In this document: positions 8,967-16,436 of the stretch, in pieces
Position numbering within the stretch: the first letter of the stretch is position 1
Layout of the letters: each line of letters opens with the position of its first letter
Origin: Clostridia bacterium
Lineage (GTDB): Bacteria > Bacillota > Clostridia > Lutisporales > Lutisporaceae
Direction of reading: 5' to 3'
DNA: 49,320 bases
Assembly (NCBI GenBank): GCA_029239905.1
Contig: JARBUB010000001.1
Location: 1 to 49,320 of the forward strand
The notes under the pieces: generated by a model
What the model was told of the DNA's origin: nothing
Databases searched by the model: none
What the model saw: the letters and a program-made list of their open reading frames with translations, nothing else
Made by a program: the position numbers and the translations under genes

Positions 8967-10460
8967 CTAATCTGCAATGACTAACGCGGCTAATTTTGAT
9001 GCATCTACCTCATTAGGCAGTGTTTCAACAACAATCTTGCCACGTCTCATAACTAATACACGATTACAATTTGTCAGCACCTCTGATAAATCATCTGAGA
9101 TAATGATAACAGCAAGTCCTTTTGCTGCCAGCTCCTTAATCAGCTTATATATATCAAACTTTGCTCCAATATCCACCCCTACAGTCGGACCATTTAAAAT
9201 AAGCACCTTGAGGTCTAAAGAGAGCCATTTTGCAAGCACACATTTCTGCTGATTTCCACCTGAAAGTGTACGAACGGGGTCACTGCTGCTGCCTATCTTA
9301 ATTGATAAGTTATTTACCCACTCATCTACAGACTCATTAACCTTTTTCTCATCAATAACGCCAAGTTTATTGGAGAAATCATCCCACCTTGTAATAGAAA
9401 TATTATCTGCAATAGGCTGAGATAAGAATAATGCCTCTTTAATACGTTCAGGGGGAATGTATCCAATCCCATAATTAATGCCATCTTTTACTTTATTAAT
9501 AACAGCCTTCTTACCTTCAATGTAAATCTCGCCGGAATCTGCTTTATTATATCCAAAAATAGTCTCTACCAGTTCTGTACGGCCTGATCCTAGAAGCCCT
9601 GTGATACCTAAGATTTCGCCTTCTTTCACTGAGAAACTAATATCTTCAAAACCATTTTTCAGACTTAAATGCTTAACTTTCAATATCGTTTTACTATTTT
9701 CTTTTTCTATGTAAGCATAAGGTTCTTCTTTAATTTCACGACCAGTCATGTAATAGGTGAACTTATTTTGATCGAGCTCTTTCGTGTCACCGGAAGCAAC
9801 ATTTTTACCATTTCTAAAAACAGTAAATCTTTCTGCAATCTCGAATACTTCATCTAACTTATGTGATACAAACAAGATTGATATATTCTGTGCCTGTAAT
9901 TTTTTAATAACCTTGAACAGCGATTTTACTTCCTTTTGAGTAATTGCCGTTGTAGGCTCATCCATGATGATTAGCTTTGCATTATTGAGCAGTGCCCTGC
10001 TTATAGCTATGAGCTGCTTATCTGCCACTGTAAGATTTTCTACTAGTTCATCCAAATCAATATCAAAATTAATCTTTAATATTGCTTCTTTTGCAATCTC
10101 ACGCATTCTTTTTTTACTAACAAATTTCTTGCCATCTGCAAGTTCCATGTTGAGTGCCAAGTTTTCCATAACTGTTAAATTTGGAAATACGGATAGATCC
10201 TGATAAATAACCTGTATTCCGCTTGCGATGGCTTGCTTTGGCGTTAACTTTGCATGTTCTACCCCATCAATCTCAATCTTCCCGGTATCGGGAGTATAAA
10301 ACCCTGAGATTACATTAATAATCGTAGATTTCCCACAACCATTTTCACCAGCCAGACAATGTATTTCTCCTTTTTTAATCTCTAAATCTACACCATCCAG
10401 CGCCTTAACACCACCAAAATACTTCTTAACATTCGTTACCTTAATAATGCTATCAGACAT
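8967..10460 (-). CDS. CUT2 sugar ABC transporter ATP-binding protein with two nucleotide-binding domains (RbsA-like)
   Basis: Walker A 'GENGCGKSTIINVISG', second domain 'GLLGSGRTELVETIFG', signature 'LSGGNQQKCVLAKWL'. Confidence 0.95.
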   Translation of the reverse strand: MSDSIIKVTNVKKYFGGVKALDGVDLEIKKGEIHCLAGENGCGKSTIINVISGFYTPDTGKIEIDGVEHAKLTPKQAIASGIQVIYQDLSVFPNLTVMENLALNMELADGKKFVSKKRMREIAKEAILKINFDIDLDELVENLTVADKQLIAISRALLNNAKLIIMDEPTTAITQKEVKSLFKVIKKLQAQNISILFVSHKLDEVFEIAERFTVFRNGKNVASGDTKELDQNKFTYYMTGREIKEEPYAYIEKENSKTILKVKHLSLKNGFEDISFSVKEGEILGITGLLGSGRTELVETIFGYNKADSGEIYIEGKKAVINKVKDGINYGIGYIPPERIKEALFLSQPIADNISITRWDDFSNKLGVIDEKKVNESVDEWVNNLSIKIGSSSDPVRTLSGGNQQKCVLAKWLSLDLKVLILNGPTVGVDIGAKFDIYKLIKELAAKGLAVIIISDDLSEVLTNCNRVLVMRRGKIVVETLPNEVDASKLAALVIAD

Positions 10461-10541
10461 ACTTATTCCTCCTGAAATTCGACTATATGCAATTAGCCAA
10501 ATCTATTCTCATGGTGATCCCTGTGCCTTGATTTATGTAAG

Positions 10542-10585
10542 AGAGTATCACCGTATACGTATAGCCCCTAATGCGGTGACACTCT
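10542..10585 (-). other. Intercistronic hairpin between solute-binding protein and ATPase genes
   Basis: AGAGTATCACCG/CGGTGACACTCT (11/12 paired) in a 162-nt intergenic gap. Confidence 0.55.
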
Positions 10586-10622
10586 GCATTTCTATGTACT
10601 GACCGACTTACTTTAATGCTGC

Positions 10623-11714
10623 TTAGAAGTCGTATTCATCAACATTATCTTTATTAATAGAAATCCAGCCAGCTCCCATAAGCACTTTAGGATTGCTTGG
10701 ATCTACTACTAAGCTCTTATAAGAATCCAATCCTAAGTTTGTTCCTTCTTCAATTTTCTGTCCTTCTAATACCATACGAGCCATGACACACATTGCATAT
10801 CCTGCTTCAGCTGGATCCCATAATGTGATATAAGACAGCGAGCCATTTTTGATTAATTGACGACATTCATTAGGCATACCCGTTCCAACTACAAATACTT
10901 TGTCTTTTAATCCTAATTCATTAATTGCACGTGCGATACCTGGCGTATCCATTGAAGACGTTCCTACAAACCCTTTAACATCTGAGTATTTCTTTAATAC
11001 TTCTTTTGCCACTTCATAAGCTTTTTCAGAGTTGTTTTCAGATTCAACACGTTTTAAACCCTCAAGTAATGTTAATTTTGAATATTTTTCTTTTTGGCAA
11101 GCTACTGCTCCATCTGCCCATTCATTCTGAGAAGCATTTGTTAAATGAGCAACCATAGTTGTATAAACCCCTTCTTCACCCATTGCTTCTGCTAACTTAT
11201 CCATGATGAATCCGCCGTACCCTGCGTTGTTGAATGCTTCTAGATCATAGTCACAATTTTCAACTGTAGACCCTTCATGCGTAATAACAACTATGCCTTT
11301 ATCTCTGGCTTCTTTCAAAACTGGCTCACAGGCAGCTGGGTCAACTGGTACAACACATAGTGCATCGATATCTTGAGAAATAACATCTTGGATAACTTGA
11401 ACCTGCTGCGCTGCATCTGTGGCTGAAGGGCCTTTCATATAGGCATTAAGTCCTGTATCTTTTGCAAATTTAGTAATACCAGTCTCCATTCGCGCAAACC
11501 AGCCATTAGATAAATCCTTAACAACTACCGCAATTTTCCAATTCTCACCTTCTTTATTTTCTCCACTTGCTGCATCGCCGTCTTTTTTTGCGGCTGCTTC
11601 TGTTTTTTCCCCTTCAGCAGAAGTGCTTTTAGTTTTTCCTGATGAGCCGCAGCCTACAGTTAAACTTGCTACCATTGCAAATACTAAAACCATTGATAAT
11701 AATCTCTTTTTCAT
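10623..11714 (-). CDS. CUT2 sugar ABC transporter substrate-binding lipoprotein
   Basis: Lipobox 'MKKRLLSMVLVFAMVASLTVGCGSSG'; Peripla_BP_4-like 'IAVVVKDLSNGWFARMETGI'; start refined from 11765 to the internal ATG. Confidence 0.93.
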   Translation of the reverse strand: MKKRLLSMVLVFAMVASLTVGCGSSGKTKSTSAEGEKTEAAAKKDGDAASGENKEGENWKIAVVVKDLSNGWFARMETGITKFAKDTGLNAYMKGPSATDAAQQVQVIQDVISQDIDALCVVPVDPAACEPVLKEARDKGIVVITHEGSTVENCDYDLEAFNNAGYGGFIMDKLAEAMGEEGVYTTMVAHLTNASQNEWADGAVACQKEKYSKLTLLEGLKRVESENNSEKAYEVAKEVLKKYSDVKGFVGTSSMDTPGIARAINELGLKDKVFVVGTGMPNECRQLIKNGSLSYITLWDPAEAGYAMCVMARMVLEGQKIEEGTNLGLDSYKSLVVDPSNPKVLMGAGWISINKDNVDEYDF

Positions 11715-11754
11715 ATTTTTCCCTCCCAAGAATGAATACTTTACCTTTTTTCTG

Positions 11755-12201
11755 CTACATAACACCCTTTTGTAAAATCACACAACCATAAGGTTGTCTT
11801 TCCCCTGTTGATACAGTTACAAATGCTGTCTTTGCTTTTTCATAAAAATCGTATCTTTCTATAAAGCCAACACATTCTTTCCCCTTATGCTCATTTTTCT
11901 CAACTGCTGCAATAAAATCATCCCATACAGCTGGCCTTTCCATTTTTTCTTTTAATTCTGGTGACATCTCCATAATGAGAACAGGATGCTCTGTATATTC
12001 TACATCCAGCGGCATCAACTGTAAGACTGCGTCCAGCATTTCTGCTGCTGAGATTCCATCTGCATTAATAGTGATACCATTTTGGGCCATTGATACAGCT
12101 GGATAAAAATCATCTGCAATAACAATTAAATCTCCATGTCCCATATCTGCCAGAGCCTTAAGCAAATCCGGATTAATAACTTTTGGAATTCCTTTTAACA
12201 T
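11755..12201 (-). CDS. RbsD/FucU family sugar mutarotase
   Basis: 'MLKGIPKVINPDLLKALADMGHGDLIVIADDFYPA' and C-terminal 'ERQPYGCVILQKGV'. Confidence 0.92.
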   Translation of the reverse strand: MLKGIPKVINPDLLKALADMGHGDLIVIADDFYPAVSMAQNGITINADGISAAEMLDAVLQLMPLDVEYTEHPVLIMEMSPELKEKMERPAVWDDFIAAVEKNEHKGKECVGFIERYDFYEKAKTAFVTVSTGERQPYGCVILQKGVM

Positions 12202-12257
12202 TTTCTTGCACCTCCTTTCCTTTATTCGCTTATAGTTAAGAAATGTATTATGATTTC

Positions 12258-13187
12258 TTAAGCGCTGTGTTCTTTTAAAAACTGATCAATTTCTTCTCGT
12301 GTCGGCATAGCCGGTGTTGTCCCAAGGCGCTGAACCGATAATGCTGCGAGTGCACTGGCAAACCTTGCAGCTTCCCATACATCTTTGCCCTCTGCTAAAG
12401 CTGCTAAAAATCCTCCATTAAACGCGTCTCCTGCCCCAGTTGTATCAATGGCATCTACTTTAAAAGAAGGAACAATTTCTTCTCTTCCATTTGAAGAAAT
12501 GAAGACTCCTCTAGAGCCTAGTGTGATAACTACTTCTTTAACCCCTTTATCAAAAAATACCTTTGCTGCTTTCTTTGCGGCTTCTAAGCTGTCTACACAA
12601 ATGCCCGTCAGTGCCTCAGCCTCAACCTCATTTGGAGTTACAATATCAACCTTAGCTAATAAAGAATCTTCAATCGGCTGAACAGGTGCTGTATTAAGAA
12701 CAACCTTTACACCATTTTCATGGGCAAAGTTAATAACTCTTTCATTAGCATCTGCATTTACTTCAAACTGCAATAGAACATACTTAGATGCCTTGATAAC
12801 ATCTTCTACGGTCTTGATATCCTCTTTCGTAATGGTATTACATGACCCCGATACAACTACGATTTCATTCTGACTTGTATTTTCATCTACGATAATAAGG
12901 GCAATACCTGTCCCTTCTGTTTCGTTATAAAACAAATGACCAGTATCCATCCCCAGCTCTTTCATAGTGTCTAATGCTACATTTGCAAAAGTATCCCTTC
13001 CAAGCTTCGTAATCATTGTTACATCTGCTCCAGCCTTATGTGCTGCTACCGCTTGGTTAAAACCTTTGCCTCCTGCTCCCATTTTGAAAATAGAACCTTT
13101 TACGGTCTCTCCTGGCACAGGCAGGTGCGGTGACCTGCCCATCAAATCTACAACAAAACTGCCAAACACAGTAATTTTACTGTTCAT
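12258..13187 (-). CDS. Ribokinase / PfkB family sugar kinase (ribokinase or deoxyribokinase)
   Basis: 'GSFVVDLMGRSPHLPVPGETVKGS...GGKGFNQAVAAHKAGA', 'DTTGAGDAFNGGFLAALAEG'. Confidence 0.9.
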   Translation of the reverse strand: MNSKITVFGSFVVDLMGRSPHLPVPGETVKGSIFKMGAGGKGFNQAVAAHKAGADVTMITKLGRDTFANVALDTMKELGMDTGHLFYNETEGTGIALIIVDENTSQNEIVVVSGSCNTITKEDIKTVEDVIKASKYVLLQFEVNADANERVINFAHENGVKVVLNTAPVQPIEDSLLAKVDIVTPNEVEAEALTGICVDSLEAAKKAAKVFFDKGVKEVVITLGSRGVFISSNGREEIVPSFKVDAIDTTGAGDAFNGGFLAALAEGKDVWEAARFASALAALSVQRLGTTPAMPTREEIDQFLKEHSA

Positions 13188-13198
13188 CCTTTTTCCCC

Positions 13199-13771
13199 CT
13201 ACTCAATGTTCCTATGCCTTGCTTCCATCTGATCATGTGATAAGTTCATCTCTTTTTCCAGCATCATGACAATAATGTCAAACAGCAGAAATAAGTGCTG
13301 CTCGAATAAATTCCCCATCGGCTGTGTTGAATTCACAACTCTTTTATCAGTCCCTTTGTAAACACATGCAGGAACAAATACAGTTATATCTGCCATAGAA
13401 GGCGTACGTTCCGATGGTGCCCCAGTAACTACTGCAATCTCTGTTCCTGTTAAATGGGCCCGATCAAGCAGATAGTCTATGTGACCAATCTTTCCGGAAC
13501 CATTTACTGCAATAAATAAATCTCCTGCCCTCATGCCTGGTGCCGTATCATCCCACAGCCAGTGTGTTTCTTTACCTAGATGCATTACCCTCATTGCAAA
13601 GCTTCTTGCTGCAATCCCTTCACGTCCTGCACCTACTATAAAAACTCTTTTGGCATTCATAATAGCTGTCATCAACTTTTCTATGTCTTCAAGATTTTGA
13701 GCCTCAAAAACTTGGCTGTGCTCCTCTATTACATTTCGATATAACACCTCATAGACTGCCTTAATGTCCAT
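13199..13771 (-). CDS. SIS-domain protein, 6-phospho-3-hexuloisomerase (HxlB)-like
   Basis: 'RVFIVGAGREGIAARSFAMRVMHLG' and C-terminal 'MEARHRNIE' resembling the HxlB RHANLE end. Confidence 0.8.
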   Translation of the reverse strand: MDIKAVYEVLYRNVIEEHSQVFEAQNLEDIEKLMTAIMNAKRVFIVGAGREGIAARSFAMRVMHLGKETHWLWDDTAPGMRAGDLFIAVNGSGKIGHIDYLLDRAHLTGTEIAVVTGAPSERTPSMADITVFVPACVYKGTDKRVVNSTQPMGNLFEQHLFLLFDIIVMMLEKEMNLSHDQMEARHRNIE

Positions 13772-13792
13772 ATCTATAATCTCCTTAATTAT

Positions 13793-14428
13793 CTAAATGA
13801 GTGCTACGCCATTACCAGCGCCGATTCTGTCAGCTCCTGCGTGAACTAAAGTCTTAACATCTTCTGGCGTACGGACCCCTCCGCTAGCCTTTACCTTCGC
13901 CCTATCTCCAACTGTCTTTCTCATTAATGCAACATCTTCGGGTGTCGCTCCGCCTGTGCTAAATCCAGTAGATGTCTTAACAAATTCTGCCCCAGCCTCT
14001 ACTGAGAGCTCACAGGCTTTCACTTTTTCTTCATCTGTCAAAAGGCATGTTTCGATAATGACTTTAGTAATAGCAGGTTTAGATGCATCTACAACTGCTT
14101 TAATATCTTCAAAAACTAAGTTGTAGTTTTTATCTTTCATAGCACCAATATTGATAACCATGTCAACCTCCTCGGCCCCTCTTTTTACTGCCTCTGATGC
14201 TTCAAATGCCTTTACCGAAGTCAGCATAGCCCCTAGCGGAAATCCTACTACACAACAGGTCTTAACATCGGTTCCTTTTAGCCTTTGTGATACTAGTGGA
14301 ACATGACAAGTGTTAACACAGACAGATGCAAATCCATGTTGTTTAGCCTCTTCACAGTATTGTTTGATTGTTTCAGCTGTAGCATCTGCTTTTAACACAG
14401 TGTGATCAATTATTTTTGCAACATTCAT
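13793..14428 (-). CDS. deoC: Deoxyribose-phosphate aldolase
   Basis: '[11 protein letters not shown]', '[15 protein letters not shown]', '[22 protein letters not shown]', 'VKASGGVRT'. Confidence 0.95.
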   Translation of the reverse strand: MNVAKIIDHTVLKADATAETIKQYCEEAKQHGFASVCVNTCHVPLVSQRLKGTDVKTCCVVGFPLGAMLTSVKAFEASEAVKRGAEEVDMVINIGAMKDKNYNLVFEDIKAVVDASKPAITKVIIETCLLTDEEKVKACELSVEAGAEFVKTSTGFSTGGATPEDVALMRKTVGDRAKVKASGGVRTPEDVKTLVHAGADRIGAGNGVALI

Positions 14429-14486
14429 TTCCTTCTCCTCTTTTCTCTTCCATTATTTTTTGTAATTAAAACTCATGTTTATCGTT

Positions 14487-14508
14487 AATATGTAAGCGCT
14501 TACATATT
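14487..14508. promoter_or_regulatory. LacI-family operator 1 upstream of deoC operon
   Basis: Perfect 22-bp palindrome AATATGTAAGCGCTTACATATT. Confidence 0.85.
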
Positions 14509-14516
14509 AGGCTAAA

Positions 14517-14538
14517 AATGTGTAAGCGCTTACACATT
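14517..14538. promoter_or_regulatory. LacI-family operator 2 upstream of deoC operon
   Basis: Perfect 22-bp palindrome AATGTGTAAGCGCTTACACATT, offset exactly 30 bp from operator 1. Confidence 0.85.
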
Positions 14539-14566
14539 AGGTAAAATAAATAGCTGCCATAAGCTG

Positions 14567-15580
14567 CTATCTATCTAATCTTTCTGATCCTCGTAGTATC
14601 ACCTGGTACGGTACATTAAACCTTGTATGCTTCTTTTCTCCTTTATTCTTCAGACGCTCCAGCATTAGACGCATTGCTTCTCGCCCTTGCTGTTTTGCAT
14701 CTCTGTCAATTACTGAGATTTTATAATCAATTAACTTCAAAATTTCAATATCATCAAATCCAATTAAGGAAATATCTTTTCCTAACTTGATCTTTTTCTC
14801 TGTCAAATATTTTAAACATCCTAATGTTGTCATATTGCTACACGCAAATATGGCTGTAGGGGGATCAGATAAATTTAAAAGCACTTCTGTTCCCTTATAG
14901 GAATGCATAATCTTGAAGTTTCCTGGCACCATATATTCACAGCTCAAATCAATATTCGCTTCTTCTAACGCCTTCTTATACCCTATAAGACGTTCTTTAC
15001 CTGGTTTTGAAGTTTCTGGGCCTTTGATGATAGCAATCTTCCTATGACCTGCTTTAATCAGTTCATTAACCCCATCATAGGCGCCTGCTATATTATCAAC
15101 AAATACCCCTTCAAAGATTGCGTCATCAATATCACGGTCAACCAAAACAACTGGAATGCCACTCTTTTCTAAATGAATCAGCCGTGCTTTTGTTATCGGG
15201 TCCACTTCTGAAATAGGAGTGATAATAACTCCGCTCAAACGTTGTCCTTGAACGGTATCCAAAAAAGCGTGTTCTATGCCGAGTGTTTCATTACTTCCTA
15301 AGAAATGTATGTTGTAATGATTCTGCTCGGCCACTTCACTGATGCCGCTGATGATACTAGAAAAAAATTCATTTTCGATATCTGGAATAATCACACCTAT
15401 ACTTAAAGTATCCCTTGTACTTAAACTTCTTGCAACAGCATTCGGTACATACTGATGTTTTTCTATGACCTCAAATATTTTTCGTCTGGTCTCTTCCTTT
15501 ACATATCCTGAATTATTTATTGCTCTTGACACTGTTGCATTAGAAACTCCAATTAGCTTAGCAATATCATCAATATTCAT
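14567..15580 (-). CDS. LacI family transcriptional regulator
   Basis: 'MNIDDIAKLIGVSNATVSRAINNSGYVKEETRRKI' LacI HTH plus periplasmic-binding-like sensor. Confidence 0.94.
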   Translation of the reverse strand: MNIDDIAKLIGVSNATVSRAINNSGYVKEETRRKIFEVIEKHQYVPNAVARSLSTRDTLSIGVIIPDIENEFFSSIISGISEVAEQNHYNIHFLGSNETLGIEHAFLDTVQGQRLSGVIITPISEVDPITKARLIHLEKSGIPVVLVDRDIDDAIFEGVFVDNIAGAYDGVNELIKAGHRKIAIIKGPETSKPGKERLIGYKKALEEANIDLSCEYMVPGNFKIMHSYKGTEVLLNLSDPPTAIFACSNMTTLGCLKYLTEKKIKLGKDISLIGFDDIEILKLIDYKISVIDRDAKQQGREAMRLMLERLKNKGEKKHTRFNVPYQVILRGSERLDR

Positions 15581-15602
15581 ATTATCCCCTACTTACAATT
15601 TG

Positions 15603-15616
15603 TGTAACCGCCTACA
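15603..15616. promoter_or_regulatory. Degenerate LacI-type operator upstream of lacI-like gene (putative autoregulation)
   Basis: TGTAACCGCCTACA resembles the core TGTAAGCGCTTACA of the two perfect operators. Confidence 0.55.
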
Positions 15617-15771
15617 TGTGATATCTTAACAATACTTTTAATTCTTGTAAACAGTTTATTATATTTTTTTAACAAATTTTCTGTTTTTCACAGTTTTTAT
15701 TATAATATTTTGTTAATTTTTATTTTTGTTTTTATTTTCAAAAAGGCAAAAACTATCCCCTTTAAAAGATA

Positions 15772-15941
15772 GCCTATGCGGTAGGTATCCCTGACTATAA
15801 TTATTTCTCGCGTATTTTCAAACAATATACTGGGGTTACTCCCAGGGCATATCGCAAAAGCACTACGTAATTCTCCCAATATTCTTTTGAGCGAAACATA
15901 AAACCCTATCGAAAAATACTTATCTCGATAGGTCTTATTAT
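15772..15941 (+). pseudogene. Decayed duplicate of the PocR-AraC gene 3' end plus its terminator
   Basis: Near-identical to 5672-5841 at an offset of 10100 bp ('gcctatgcggtaggtatccctgactataattattt.tcgcgtattttcaaac...atcgcaaaagcactac.taa...tcgataggtcttattata'). Confidence 0.9.
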
Positions 15942-15945
15942 AGTA

Positions 15946-16043
15946 TCCTGCACAGATTCCAGTATCTGCCCAAAGATAGCACCAAATTCATTAATAAACC
16001 CATCTACAGAGTTAGCCGTTTCACTATACTTTTCAGCCACTGC
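15946..16043 (-). pseudogene. Decayed duplicate fragment of the MCP gene
   Basis: Similar to about 6016-6110 at offset 9930 ('agtatctgccca.ag.....ac.aaattcatta...catctac...tcact.ta.ttttcagccac'). Confidence 0.85.
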
Positions 16044-16115
16044 AGATAGAAAATACTTGTCACACTTATCCCAATTTTAGAATATTATACAATATCACTG
16101 AAAGGAGGGATTAGT

Positions 16116-16319
16116 ATGTATAGATATGGATATGGATACGGATATGGATGTGGATACCCTTATTATAGCGGATATGGCTGTTGCTATTCTGGATATGGTT
16201 ATCCTTATTATGGTGGATACGGAGGATATAGTGGATATGGATGTGGCTGCTCTGGATGTGGATGTGGAGGATACACATACAATTATCCTTACTATAGCTA
16301 TGGATATAATTACTATTAA
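16116..16319 (+). CDS. Gly/Tyr/Cys-rich small protein (67 aa; about 26 Tyr, 21 Gly, 7 Cys), unknown function
   Basis: RBS 'aaaggaggga' 5 nt before ATG; 'MYRYGYGYGYGCGYPYYSGYGCCYSGYGYPYYGGYGGYSGYGCGCSGCGCGGYTYNYPYYSYGYNYY'; followed by a strong terminator. Confidence 0.8.
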   Translation: MYRYGYGYGYGCGYPYYSGYGCCYSGYGYPYYGGYGGYSGYGCGCSGCGCGGYTYNYPYYSYGYNYY

Positions 16320-16364
16320 TTGATTTCTTCTAAATGACCTATCCATTCGCAGTAGTATTGTCCC

Positions 16365-16431
16365 ATAAAGAATAAAAGTGAGAGAAGACAGCTCATTAAT
16401 GTAGCTGTCTTCTCTCACTTTTATTCTTTAT
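16365..16431. terminator. Bidirectional terminator with a perfect 29-bp stem between convergent genes
   Basis: Arms 16365-16393 and 16403-16431 (ATAAAGAATAAAAGTGAGAGAAGACAGCT / AGCTGTCTTCTCTCACTTTTATTCTTTAT), 9-nt loop. Confidence 0.85.
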
Positions 16432-16436
16432 ACCTT

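Noticed and set aside
11714-11765. Extended N-terminus of the CUT2 SBP (start 11765)
   Set aside because: The lipoprotein signal begins at the internal Met; the upstream extension overlaps the FucU/RbsD gene end and lacks signal-peptide character.
14487-14538. CcpA cre sites
   Set aside because: The palindromes resemble cre but are perfect, duplicated and next to a dedicated LacI gene, so a local operator is the simpler reading; CcpA binding is not excluded.
15617-15770. AT-rich stretch as a possible origin or mobile-element end
   Set aside because: Low-complexity T/A-rich intergenic DNA with no clear terminal repeats or target-site duplication.
16126-16323. 65-aa alternate-frame ORF 'MDMDTDMDVDTLIIADM...'
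   Set aside because: Frame-shifted reading of the same ggatatgg repeats; the Gly/Tyr frame has the RBS and start codon.
16095-16418. 107-aa minus ORF antisense to the Gly/Tyr gene (Ser/Thr/Ile-rich)
   Set aside because: Its composition is the mirror of the sense repeats, it spans the bidirectional terminator, and it has no convincing RBS.
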